Shown piece by piece: positions 1-8,165 of a stretch of 33,226 bases of DNA. Source of the stretch: Nodosilinea foveolarum. GTDB lineage: Bacteria; Cyanobacteriota; Cyanobacteriia; Phormidesmidales; Phormidesmidaceae. The translations under genes were made by a program, and so were the position numbers. The DNA lies in NCBI GenBank assembly GCA_003242035.1, contig QBMC01000027.1, positions 1 to 33,226 of the forward strand. The letters are read 5' to 3'. Below the pieces are notes generated by a model. The model was not told where the DNA came from, did no database searches, and worked only from the letters and a program-made list of their open reading frames with translations. How positions within the stretch are numbered: position 1 is the stretch's first letter; every line of letters begins with the position of its first letter.

Positions 1-138
1 AATGGAATTACAGAGCTATTCCTGAAAACTTGACAGTTATTGATTGAGCGTTCCTTAGCTCCTAAAGGTAGTCGCTGAAGAAGGATGTTATTTACTCAAC
101 ATCTCGATAAAGTACCAAGGCCCTTCAGTCGAACCGTT

Positions 139-1107
139 ATGAATTCGAGAACGCTAGGTAAATCAGACATTAGAATTTCGCCGGTCATTATGGGGACTTG
201 GCAGGCGGGAAAGAAGGGATGGGTGGGCATTGAAGATGATGAGGTGGTGGCGGCTATTCGCGCGGGTTATGAGGCGGGCATTACTACGGTGGATACGGCT
301 GAGGTTTATGGCGATGGCTATTCGGAGAAGCTGGTGGCTAAGGCGCTGAGCGATGTGCGAGAGCGCGCTACTTACGCGACGAAAGCATTTGCGAATCATC
401 TCAGCGCCAATAAGCTGACTGAAGCTTGTGAGAATTCTCTTGAGCGACTAGAAACAGATCGAATTGACCTCTATCAAATTCATTGGCCAGCCGGATCGTT
501 CAAAACTGAGAAAGTGCCGATTGAGGAGACGATGGGGGCGTTGGTGAAGCTGAAAGAACAGGGAAAGATTCGAGCAATTGGGGTTTCTAATTTTTCTAAG
601 GCGCAGTTGGAGGAGGCTTTGCAATATGGCCGCATAGACAGTATTCAGCCGCCTTACTCGCTGTTTTGGCGGCAGGTAGAGCAAGAGATCGTGCCCTTTT
701 GCGAGCAGGAAAACATTTCTATTCTCGCTTATTCGTCGCTGGCGCAAGGCTTGCTAACCGGTAAGTTTGGCCCGGATCATGAATTTCCGGCTGACGATGT
801 TCGGAGCAAGAATAAGCTGTTTAAAGGAGAGATTTATCAGTCGGCGCAGCAGGCGATCGCTCAATTACGACCGATTGCCGAGAAATACGAGACAAGTTTG
901 GGGTGTTTGGCGATCGCCTGGCTAACTGCCCAACCCCAAACCTGCGCAATTGTCGGCGCACGCAATTCTCAGCAAGCCGAAGAGAATGCTAAAGCTGCTG
1001 CCCTCGAAATTTCTCAGGCGGACTTGGACAAAATAGACGATATTAGTCGCACCGTGACCGACCAGCTAGACGAAAACCCGGTGATGTGGAACTTTGAGAA
1101 TCTATAA
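139..1107 (+). CDS. Aldo/keto reductase
   Basis: NAD(P)H-dependent oxidoreductase of the aldo/keto reductase superfamily, which reduces aldehydes or ketones in the cytoplasm; the substrate cannot be read from sequence. With the start at 139 the protein is 322 aa and opens with MNSRTLGKSDIRISPVIMGT, the usual first beta strand of the family. The catalytic tetrad is visible: Asp52 and Tyr57 (VDTAEVYGDGYSE), Lys82 (ATKAF) and His115 (LYQIHWP). GVSNFS and the C-terminal IVGARN cofactor-binding stretch are present. An in-frame ATG at 85 would add 18 residues unlike the family, and the purine run before it touches the ATG, so 139 is preferred. The next gene on the same strand starts 84 bp downstream, so cotranscription is possible. 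Family is sure; physiological role is unknown. Confidence 0.93.
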   Translation: MNSRTLGKSDIRISPVIMGTWQAGKKGWVGIEDDEVVAAIRAGYEAGITTVDTAEVYGDGYSEKLVAKALSDVRERATYATKAFANHLSANKLTEACENSLERLETDRIDLYQIHWPAGSFKTEKVPIEETMGALVKLKEQGKIRAIGVSNFSKAQLEEALQYGRIDSIQPPYSLFWRQVEQEIVPFCEQENISILAYSSLAQGLLTGKFGPDHEFPADDVRSKNKLFKGEIYQSAQQAIAQLRPIAEKYETSLGCLAIAWLTAQPQTCAIVGARNSQQAEENAKAAALEISQADLDKIDDISRTVTDQLDENPVMWNFENL

Positions 1108-1191
1108 ACTCAGCGGACTCTTTCGATAGTTAGATCACAGCAGCCCAGGACTCCGCTACTGTATGAGCCATATAGCTTTGCGGTATTCTTC

Positions 1192-3498
1192 ATGGAAGAT
1201 TCTCAGCCCTCTCTTGAACAGTCCCCTCAGCCTAGTAATGCGTCTGGAGAACCGCAGGTGAAAACGCCTAACGAGATAGCGCAGATTAAGGCACATACAG
1301 GTAAGGACATCGGGGGTGGCCCGCCGGTCATTGAGTACTGGGCGAAGAATACGCTATCTGCGAAGGGGCCGGAGGTTTGGAAAACGCTGTTTCATAAAAG
1401 CGCCTGTCTGTCTTGTGCGTGGGGCACGGGCGGACAAAAGGGCGGCTTTACCAACGAGGAAGGCGAGAAGCTACAGCGCTGCATGAAAAGCATGGAGGCG
1501 ATTGTTGCTGAGTTGCAGCCAGCCGTGGAGCCGCACTTTTTTGAAAAGCACAGCATCGACGACCTTCAGCAGCTCAGCTCTATGGAAGCAGATAAGCTAG
1601 GCCGTCTTAGCTTTCCAGCAATTCTGAGAGAGGGCAGTTCTCACTACGAGCGCATTACTTGGGAAGCGGCTTACGACCTTGTGGAAACGGCCTTTCGTCA
1701 ACCACCTGAGCGAGTCGCTTCCTACAGCTCTGGCCGATCTTCTAACGAGGCGGCTTATCTGTTGCAGTTGATGATGCGGATGCTGGGGTCGAACAACTTG
1801 GCTGATTGCTCGGACTTGTGCCATCGACCTTCGACGACGGGGCTGAGTACGATGTTTGGCTCGGGCACTTCTACCGTAAGTTTAGAGAGCTTAAAGCAGG
1901 CGGACTGTGTGGTGTTGGCGGGGTCTCATGCGCCTGCGAATCATCCTCGGTTGATGAATGAGCTGATTGAGCTGCGCGATCGCAATGGCACCGTCATTGT
2001 CATTAACCCAGTTCGAGAAATTGGTTTAGTAAAGTATGGTTCGCCCGCTTTCCCCGTAAAATCTCTTATTCCTGGCAGCGACATTGCCAACCTGTTCCTA
2101 CAGCCCATTCCCGGCAGCGACTTGGCCCTATTTGTTGGCATTCAAAAGTCTTTAATTGAAAGAGATCTGATTGACAGAAACTTCTTAGCAGCGCATACGG
2201 AAGGCTGGGAAGCTGTAATCGAACAGGCTCAAAATACTGATTGGGAGAAAATTACAACAACCTGTGGTATTCATAAAGCAGAGATTGAAGCAGCGGCGAC
2301 TCTGATCAGTCAATCTGAGAAAACGGTGTTTGCCTGGGCGATGGGCATTACGCACCAGGCCAACGGCACTGATAACGTTTGTAGCATTGCGAATACGGCG
2401 CTGCTGACGGGTAACGTTGGCAAAATGGGCGCAGGCGTAATGCCGATTCGCGGTCATTCTAACGTGCAGGGCTTTGGCTCTATGGGTGTGAAAAATGACA
2501 TTAAGCCGAAGCTGCGGGAGGCGCTGGAGAAGATTGTGGGGCGATCGCTTAACCCCAACCCCGGCTATCATTCTCGCGCCCTAATAGAAGCCGCTGATGA
2601 AGGAAAAGTCGATACGCTCTTTTGCTTAGGCGGCAATCTGTACGCGGCGAATCCTGACCTGACGCAAGCTAAGCGAGCGATCGGCAAAATCGACACGGTG
2701 GTTTACGTGGCGACCAAGCCTAACCTGGGCCACTTTCACGGACTAGGACAAAAGAACACGCTGATTTTACCAGTGTTTAACCGCTTCGAGAATCCACATA
2801 AAACAACAGTGGAGTCCGGCAACAACTTCGTAAGGCTCAACGATGAAGGAAAATCTCACTTATCCGAAGCAGATTTAGTGCCCGAAGTGCATTTACTCAC
2901 AGAGCTAGCTCACCGGCTGCATGGAAACTCTCCTATCGACTGGCGTAAGCTACAAAATCCTCGCTATGTGCGCGAACTAATTGCCAAAACTATCTCGGGC
3001 TACGAGAAGATTGGGCAATTAGACCAAACGAAAGAAGAGTTTACGATTAGCGGACGAATCTTCACGACGCCCAAGTTCAAAACCGACTCGGGCAAAGCTA
3101 AAATGCAGCTCACGCCATTGCCAGATCTAACGCTGCCGACGCCGACCGATTTTGGCCAGGACAAAGGCACTGTGTTAGCGCTCATTACCGGGCGCAGCTA
3201 CAGGCAGCACAATACGGTTGTCTATAAAAACGGTGACAAATATCGGGGAATGCCGCACCGTCAGTGTATTCTTATGCACCCCGAAGATATTGACGCAGGC
3301 GGATTTGCGAACCATCAACGAGTGACTATTCAAGGCGAAGCAGGCCAGCTCGACCACATCGAAATCATCAGTGGAGCCATCCGACGCGGCGCAGCTCTGA
3401 TGTTTTACCCCGAAGCAAATGTACTGATGAAAGGGGTTACCGATCCGAAGTCTCATACGCCTGCCTACAAGCGAGTTCCGGTGCTGGTGTCGGCATAG
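1192..3498 (+). CDS. FdhF/YdeP-family molybdopterin oxidoreductase, alpha subunit
   Basis: 768-aa member of the molybdopterin oxidoreductase superfamily, closest in layout to the FdhF/YdeP group ('oxidoreductase alpha (molybdopterin) subunit'). It should bind a bis-MGD cofactor and probably an iron-sulfur cluster. Near the N-terminus are Cys72, Cys75 (ACLSCAWGTGG) and Cys97. NNLADCSDLCHRPSTTGL matches the FdhF active-site region, with Cys210-His211 where E. coli FdhF has selenocysteine-His. A C-terminal molybdopterin dinucleotide-binding domain starts near LALITGRSYRQHNT. There is no Tat signal, so it is probably cytoplasmic. The substrate of this group is poorly defined; formate is not proven. 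No partner subunit is adjacent, only the aldo/keto reductase upstream. moaC, needed for its cofactor, lies far off in the window. Confidence 0.9.
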   Translation: MEDSQPSLEQSPQPSNASGEPQVKTPNEIAQIKAHTGKDIGGGPPVIEYWAKNTLSAKGPEVWKTLFHKSACLSCAWGTGGQKGGFTNEEGEKLQRCMKSMEAIVAELQPAVEPHFFEKHSIDDLQQLSSMEADKLGRLSFPAILREGSSHYERITWEAAYDLVETAFRQPPERVASYSSGRSSNEAAYLLQLMMRMLGSNNLADCSDLCHRPSTTGLSTMFGSGTSTVSLESLKQADCVVLAGSHAPANHPRLMNELIELRDRNGTVIVINPVREIGLVKYGSPAFPVKSLIPGSDIANLFLQPIPGSDLALFVGIQKSLIERDLIDRNFLAAHTEGWEAVIEQAQNTDWEKITTTCGIHKAEIEAAATLISQSEKTVFAWAMGITHQANGTDNVCSIANTALLTGNVGKMGAGVMPIRGHSNVQGFGSMGVKNDIKPKLREALEKIVGRSLNPNPGYHSRALIEAADEGKVDTLFCLGGNLYAANPDLTQAKRAIGKIDTVVYVATKPNLGHFHGLGQKNTLILPVFNRFENPHKTTVESGNNFVRLNDEGKSHLSEADLVPEVHLLTELAHRLHGNSPIDWRKLQNPRYVRELIAKTISGYEKIGQLDQTKEEFTISGRIFTTPKFKTDSGKAKMQLTPLPDLTLPTPTDFGQDKGTVLALITGRSYRQHNTVVYKNGDKYRGMPHRQCILMHPEDIDAGGFANHQRVTIQGEAGQLDHIEIISGAIRRGAALMFYPEANVLMKGVTDPKSHTPAYKRVPVLVSA

Positions 3499-3531
3499 TC
3501 GATAGCTACCAAAGTCGTTGCGCTTCTAGAT

Positions 3532-4413
3532 TCAAGATTGGGCTTTGCGAGTAGTCCATTCTCTGATAACTCTCCAGGCGATAACGCCACACAGGAGCAG
3601 GCCACCCAGCATGTACAAACTGACGGCGCTCATGATGACTTCATCGGTAAGCGAGAGATTTTCCAGCCCAGCGGATTCTGTTATGAGCGTTTGCAGTTGC
3701 TTTGAGCCAAACAGTTGAACCAGGACAACAGGCAGCAGCAAGCAGCCGTTATGAAAGGCATGTAGCAAAAAGCTCCAGCCGAAGCCGTAGCGCAGGCGAA
3801 CAAATCCTAACAGCAGCCCAACGATAATCTGAGGCATCACCAGTATCGGGAGAAAGGGCCAAACCTGGGTGTCGTAATTAGTGATATGAACGGCTCCAAA
3901 CAGCAGCGCGATACCGTAAAAGATGACGCGAGGATAGTGGTTGTAGATCGGCTGAAGCCTAGCGACCTTTGATCCCCTGGCCCAAAGGTAGAGATTTAAG
4001 CTGGCTAGCGCAGTCGCTAAAACCAGTAGCAGCGGTGACGGCAGGACGGCAAACCAAGAAAAGGCGATTAGAACAATGAGAGAGATAGATAGCGCTAAGC
4101 TCGCGGCAAAGGGTCTAAGCGGTAGCCGAAAAATGCATTCCTCTTGCAAGGGCGCGACCAAGACGGCCATCACCGGCAGATACCAGACGGGCATGTCTGC
4201 GATCGCGTCTAGTATATTATTACTATCGCCTGCGTTAGGAACTTGCCCAATGACGGATAGCACTATCAGCACTATCAGCACTATCAGCAGATGTACGCTG
4301 TAAAGACCCAAAATAGGCCGAATCGCTGTCTGGTTTTGAAGCGGGATAGGTAGGGCGTTTAGATCGGGCGATCGCAAAAACTGAAAGTAGGTGCCGAGCA
4401 AACTTTTTGACAT
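3532..4413 (-). CDS. CPBP family intramembrane glutamic endopeptidase
   Basis: 293-aa polytopic membrane protein of the CPBP (CAAX protease and bacteriocin-processing, Rce1-like) family. The three family motifs are visible: EECIFR (Glu91, Glu92, Arg96), a His in AVHITNY (His176), and HAFHN (His218, Asn222). These residues form the intramembrane glutamate protease site in characterised homologues. Several hydrophobic helices surround them. The first helix contains a threefold Ile-Val-Leu repeat encoded by a 9-bp tandem repeat. It lies 87 bp downstream of the LapA/GGDEF-like gene on the same strand and may be the last gene of that operon. It converges on the molybdopterin enzyme gene, 33 bp away. 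Substrate unknown. Confidence 0.88.
   Translation of the reverse strand: MSKSLLGTYFQFLRSPDLNALPIPLQNQTAIRPILGLYSVHLLIVLIVLIVLSVIGQVPNAGDSNNILDAIADMPVWYLPVMAVLVAPLQEECIFRLPLRPFAASLALSISLIVLIAFSWFAVLPSPLLLVLATALASLNLYLWARGSKVARLQPIYNHYPRVIFYGIALLFGAVHITNYDTQVWPFLPILVMPQIIVGLLLGFVRLRYGFGWSFLLHAFHNGCLLLPVVLVQLFGSKQLQTLITESAGLENLSLTDEVIMSAVSLYMLGGLLLCGVIAWRVIREWTTRKAQS
4262..4288. repeat. 9-bp tandem repeat (ACTATCAGC x3) in the CPBP gene
   Basis: Three exact copies of ACTATCAGC lie head to tail inside the first membrane helix of the CPBP protease gene, giving Ile-Val-Leu three times. The period is a multiple of three, so copy changes would lengthen or shorten the helix without a frameshift. Confidence 0.9.
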
Positions 4414-4500
4414 AAATAGAGTCGCATTAATAGCCGCACCGCTATTTTGACACTTAATGTAAGACGAGATAGTGAGTCGATCTGTGACAACAGCTAGAAA

Positions 4501-5394
4501 TTAGCCATCGGTGACTTGGATAACTTTGACAGCATGGCTTCCCGCCATGGGATTGATTGACCGCTTGCCAGTATCCGCTAGGGCTTGATAAGCCTTGTCG
4601 ATGATGATCTGTGCCTGGTTTGTATGATGATTGCGATCGGCAACCGCGCCGCCCACTTTGGCATCTACAGCCACCACAGAATCGTCAGAGAGCTTCAGCG
4701 GCTCATCGGTGAGGGCCGCTCGCATGGTTTCGCCGTATTGCCTGAGGCCGCTTTTGTCCATGCCAGTGAGAACGCACATAAACTGCGCCCCGTTAGCATC
4801 GCGGCTGTCGCAGTAGAGCCAGGTGTCGAGGGTGACGCTGCGCCGAATGGTGTGGGCGATCGCACTATCCAACAGCGCATTTTGTCGTTCAGTCGTCTCT
4901 ACTTCGCCTAAGGCTGATTGGCGCTTGGCATCGACAATCAGTAACCCAATCGAATCGAACTGAGGATTACCCGGCTGTAGCTTCATTTGCTTAATCAGGG
5001 CGGTTAGCGCTTGAGGCAGCGTTTCGGCATTGAGCAATCCGGTGTTGACATCCATCAGGCCCATGGCCAGCAGCAGGTTTTCGTGGCTCTGGCGGAGCTG
5101 GTCGGTATTGCGGGTTTGGTTGGTAAAATTTTGATCGCGTGAGGTCAATTCCTGGTCTAAATCCGCCGTTTGCCGGGTGAGCCGAGAGATCCGCCAGCCG
5201 CGCTTAATCAGCGTAGGAATCAGCACCAGGATACCAATCAGGACGCCAATCGCCAGCGTAGACAGCAAAATAACGGCGAGCGATCCCTCCAGTTTGGAGA
5301 AGAGAAGATTGACCAGAACGGGTTGATTGTTTAAAAGCGCAAAGGCGATCGCAATAAAGGCAATTACAATCGCAGCGATAATGAACAGAGGCAT
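4501..5394 (-). CDS. LapA-like membrane protein with a degenerate GGDEF domain
   Basis: 297 aa. Residues 1-62 hold two hydrophobic helices around a short loop (NNQPVLVNLLFSKLEG), the pattern of LapA/DUF1049 proteins. Residues 65-108 are a polar, probably coiled-coil linker. Residues 112-285 follow a GGDEF (diguanylate cyclase) fold: DVNTGLLN at 115-122 matches the D-LTGLPN start, LLIVDA the metal-binding strand, LYCDSRDANGAQFMCVL the active-site turn, and KAYQALADTGKRSIN the AD-ALY-AK-GRN end. The GGDEF signature reads NGAQF (201-205), so both acidic residues are gone and cyclase activity is not expected. A role as membrane-anchored nucleotide sensor or scaffold is inference. It sits 67 bp behind the large TPR gene on the same strand. 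Confidence 0.75.
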   Translation of the reverse strand: MPLFIIAAIVIAFIAIAFALLNNQPVLVNLLFSKLEGSLAVILLSTLAIGVLIGILVLIPTLIKRGWRISRLTRQTADLDQELTSRDQNFTNQTRNTDQLRQSHENLLLAMGLMDVNTGLLNAETLPQALTALIKQMKLQPGNPQFDSIGLLIVDAKRQSALGEVETTERQNALLDSAIAHTIRRSVTLDTWLYCDSRDANGAQFMCVLTGMDKSGLRQYGETMRAALTDEPLKLSDDSVVAVDAKVGGAVADRNHHTNQAQIIIDKAYQALADTGKRSINPMAGSHAVKVIQVTDG

Positions 5395-5461
5395 GGCGAC
5401 GGCTGATAGCAGCGATATGAGGACAGCGCGAAGGCGAATCTCCGTAGCCTACCGCAGTTGA

Positions 5462-7960
5462 CTACAGCGCGGCTAGCACCTGAGCCAGTAAGTTTGAGGG
5501 GACTTTGCTGAGGGCGGCTTGTTGACCTTCTAGACCAAGGTGAGTGTAGTGCGATCGCAAATTAGCCACAATTGCGCCAATTCTGCCGGTGTAAGTCGGT
5601 GAGGCTTCGCTGACGCCCTGAAGCGACTGAATGTAGCTGTAGAGCGACTTCCCCAAACTCTGTTTAGCCTCGGCGGGCGAGGTGGCCGTCTCTGCCATTT
5701 GGCTATGCACGTCGCCCAGGCAGTGATAAATGGCCGTACTGTCCATGTTGTTCAATGCGCCTGAGGTGCGGCTAACGTTTAAAGCAGCTTCGAAGGCCGT
5801 CACCGAATTCTTTTGGGCTTGCGCTCGTCTAGGCTGTTCTAACTCTCTGACCTTGGAGAGATCCCAATAGGCGAGTGCCAGGTTGTTGTAAGTAATGGCG
5901 CAGGCGGTGGGGTCGGCTTCGGGGGTGCGATAGTTGAGCGCATCGCTGTAGGCGGCGATTGCCTGCTTTAGGCAGTTCACCGGATTTTCGTGTTTGGCTA
6001 GACTCCAGTAGGTAATGCCCAAGTTATTTTGGGCGGCGGCGTATTCTAGCGGTTGGGTGTCGGAGCGGTAGCCGGAGAGGGCGTTGCTGTAGGCAGCGAT
6101 CGCTTTTTGCAAATGGCTTTGTACCTGCTCGTAGTGAGACAACTTCCAGTACACAGAACCCAGGCTGTTGTGTAAGGTGGCGTATTCGGCGGGATCGGCG
6201 TCGAGTGAGGCGGTGGGCAGAGCCTGGAGATACGCGCTCACCGCTTCGTTGAGACAATCGACCGAGTTTTGGTAGGTGGCGAGCATACTGTAGACCGCCC
6301 CCATATTGCTGTAGATCTGCCCAATCAGTTCGGACTGGTTAGGCTGGAGCCGCGCTAGCGCTTCTTGGTAAAGCCCAATGCTGTGCGTCATACTTTCGAC
6401 GCTTTGCTGCGGATCTTTTACCTGCTGCGCCTTGAGCCAATAAAGGGTGCCTAAGTCATTAAGTCCCACGCTCCAGTCTAGGCTCGCCTCGCCCAGTTGG
6501 TTCAGTCCGCTTTCGTAGGCAGCGATCGCCGCCTCAATTACCGCCAAGTCTCGCTCGCCCGCTTCAATCCGCGCTCTATAGGTTCGTCCATCTGCCAAAG
6601 CGTCTGCTTCTATAGGCTGCGCTTCTATATTACGCGCTTCTATATCTATATGAGAATCAGAGCGGGCCTCGTTAGAGGGTTCGTCTGCGGACTGCGGCGG
6701 CTCAGCCCTTTCTACGGTTGGGCTATCTGGCGGCTGACGGTCTGCCAGTTGAGCCGTTGCCGGGTAAGAATCGCTTTGTCTAGCTGGTGACGTGGGCGGT
6801 GACGTTTTAATCGGGGGGATTGATGCTGACGGAGTGAGACGTTCTTTTTGGGCATTATTGGTGCTTTCTGCCGACCGATTGATATGAGCAGACGTGTCTT
6901 CTATATCGGCATTGACGCCTTTAGTGACAATAGACGTTAGCCCGCCCAAGGTGGCCAACGAACGGCGAACGGCTGAGCGCTGGGCCGGTTCGGGCGGCAC
7001 CGATACACTTTCCAGGTTGAGGGTTCGCTGAGTCTCTACTTTCTCACCGTAGAGTTCTGCTGATTTGTTTTGTCCGACACTTTTGGAGCGCGGTTCTGCT
7101 GGAGGAGATTCTTCGTTAAATAAGCTGGAGAGATCGTCCTCTTCTGCTGGCGCAGATTTTAGAGTTGTTTGCTGTACGGGTTGTTGCTGTACGGCGGGCG
7201 GGTTTTGCGATCGCGTGGGGGCCTCTACGGAAGTCTCGGTAGAGATGGGTGCTTCAAACGGGGATATAGGAAACGCAGGGCCTGACGTTTCAGTTAGCGC
7301 TGGGCCAAGTCGTAGGGATTCTTGCCCAACTGGGGTGGGATCGCTGACGAACTCGAAAATGCCGTTTCGCCAGTCCCAAAAGGTGGGGGCCGACTGCTGA
7401 ATGGTGCGCAACCAGGGCCAGGGCACCCAGATTAGCAAGCTGGTGTTGAGCCGGGGTAAGAGGGCGTCTACTTTTTCGAGCGATCGCAAAAAATGATTTT
7501 GAGTAATCGCAGGCTGGCGGGTCATTTGCTCTATACCCAGCACCTGAAGCTGCGGCAAAGCGCCTTCTGCCAAAACCGTTTGACGCACCCACTGAGCGAC
7601 TTGCTTGGGCAAGTTTCCGTCTTCCGGATCAAATATTAGTCGCTCTAGCGATTTCTTTTGAACAAAGTGAGCGACATCGAGTCCTTCAGCACCTTGTTCG
7701 AAGCTGAGCTGACTGGGCGCTGCTCGCGATTGGGCCAGATCGGCCTCTAGCTGAGTGGCTAGCTGATTTTGCATGACGACGCTGTCGCACACGGCGATCA
7801 GCAACTGCCGTCGCAAGTTCAGCTCCATAGAGGACTTGAGCGACTGGTAAGACTGTTGATTGACGCCGAGGATCTGACGAGATATTGGCTGAGTTGCAAT
7901 CATGGGAGATGCTAGAGCGAAGGCGAGGAGTGAGGAGACTGTAGAGACGATCCGGAACAT
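5462..7960 (-). CDS. Large TPR protein with a disordered middle
   Basis: 832 aa. The N-terminus (MFRIVSTVSSLLAFALASPM) looks like a signal peptide or membrane anchor. Residues about 30-215 form a folded-looking region I cannot assign. Residues about 215-455 are rich in Pro, Ser, Glu and Gln and probably disordered. Residues about 465-780 carry tetratricopeptide-like repeats of roughly 45-50 residues, with cores such as AQNNLGITYWSLAK and YNNLALAYWDLSK, spaced by AIAAYSDAL-type helices. TPR arrays bind proteins, so a scaffold role at or outside the membrane is inferred. No clear Shine-Dalgarno precedes the ATG. An in-frame stop lies just upstream at 7967-7969, so the protein cannot extend further. 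It probably leads an operon with the LapA/GGDEF-like gene. Confidence 0.8.
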   Translation of the reverse strand: MFRIVSTVSSLLAFALASPMIATQPISRQILGVNQQSYQSLKSSMELNLRRQLLIAVCDSVVMQNQLATQLEADLAQSRAAPSQLSFEQGAEGLDVAHFVQKKSLERLIFDPEDGNLPKQVAQWVRQTVLAEGALPQLQVLGIEQMTRQPAITQNHFLRSLEKVDALLPRLNTSLLIWVPWPWLRTIQQSAPTFWDWRNGIFEFVSDPTPVGQESLRLGPALTETSGPAFPISPFEAPISTETSVEAPTRSQNPPAVQQQPVQQTTLKSAPAEEDDLSSLFNEESPPAEPRSKSVGQNKSAELYGEKVETQRTLNLESVSVPPEPAQRSAVRRSLATLGGLTSIVTKGVNADIEDTSAHINRSAESTNNAQKERLTPSASIPPIKTSPPTSPARQSDSYPATAQLADRQPPDSPTVERAEPPQSADEPSNEARSDSHIDIEARNIEAQPIEADALADGRTYRARIEAGERDLAVIEAAIAAYESGLNQLGEASLDWSVGLNDLGTLYWLKAQQVKDPQQSVESMTHSIGLYQEALARLQPNQSELIGQIYSNMGAVYSMLATYQNSVDCLNEAVSAYLQALPTASLDADPAEYATLHNSLGSVYWKLSHYEQVQSHLQKAIAAYSNALSGYRSDTQPLEYAAAQNNLGITYWSLAKHENPVNCLKQAIAAYSDALNYRTPEADPTACAITYNNLALAYWDLSKVRELEQPRRAQAQKNSVTAFEAALNVSRTSGALNNMDSTAIYHCLGDVHSQMAETATSPAEAKQSLGKSLYSYIQSLQGVSEASPTYTGRIGAIVANLRSHYTHLGLEGQQAALSKVPSNLLAQVLAAL
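6606..6650. repeat. 15-bp tandem repeat x3 inside the TPR gene
   Basis: Three head-to-tail units beginning GCTTCTATA (6606-6620, 6621-6635, 6636-6650) with variable last six bases. On the coding strand they give recurring Ile-Glu-Ala in the acidic end of the disordered region, just before the TPR array. Confidence 0.75.
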
Positions 7961-8122
7961 AGCGAGTTAAAACGCTTTTGCGAAGCGGATAACTTGAACG
8001 CTATTTCGAGGGCTATATAGATCTTTTCTAGGAGCAGCGGCTTGTTCAGGAACTATTTGAGACCCTGCCTGAACTGGTATGCTAGGAGCCTGTATTTTTG
8101 CGTCTTTGCGGGCGCAAATTGA

Positions 8123-8165
8123 CATAGAACTGACCGTCATAGAACTAACCCTCATAGAACTATGG
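8123..8165. repeat. 15-bp tandem repeat x3 overlapping the gmk start
   Basis: Units CATAGAACTGACCGT (8123-8137), CATAGAACTAACCCT (8138-8152) and a partial CATAGAACTATGG (8153-8165). The last unit runs into the gmk start codon. The core AGAACTGACC also occurs in the repeat in front of rimP. The array lies in the divergent gap between the TPR gene and gmk. Confidence 0.85.

Noticed and set aside
85-138. N-terminal extension of the aldo/keto reductase from ATG 85
   Set aside because: The 18 extra residues do not resemble the family and the possible ribosome site touches the ATG; the Met at 139 begins the conserved strand.
1108-1191. AGCGGACTC/GACTCCGCT inverted repeat between the first two genes
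   Set aside because: One mismatch, a loop of about 28 bases and no T-run; too weak to call a terminator or operator.
4585-4911. 108-codon plus-strand ORF over the LapA/GGDEF-like gene
   Set aside because: Antisense to a gene with clear membrane helices and a recognisable fold; no ribosome site or family pattern.
7967-8155. 62-codon minus-strand ORF between the TPR gene and gmk, in frame with the TPR gene
   Set aside because: Its start is made by the 15-bp tandem repeat (MRVSS-MTVSS-MSICA), it has no Shine-Dalgarno and no protein-like pattern; an in-frame stop separates it from the TPR gene.
8123-8165. CRISPR-like array at the short tandem repeats
   Set aside because: Repeats abut without unique spacers and are only 14-15 bp; no cas genes are in the window.
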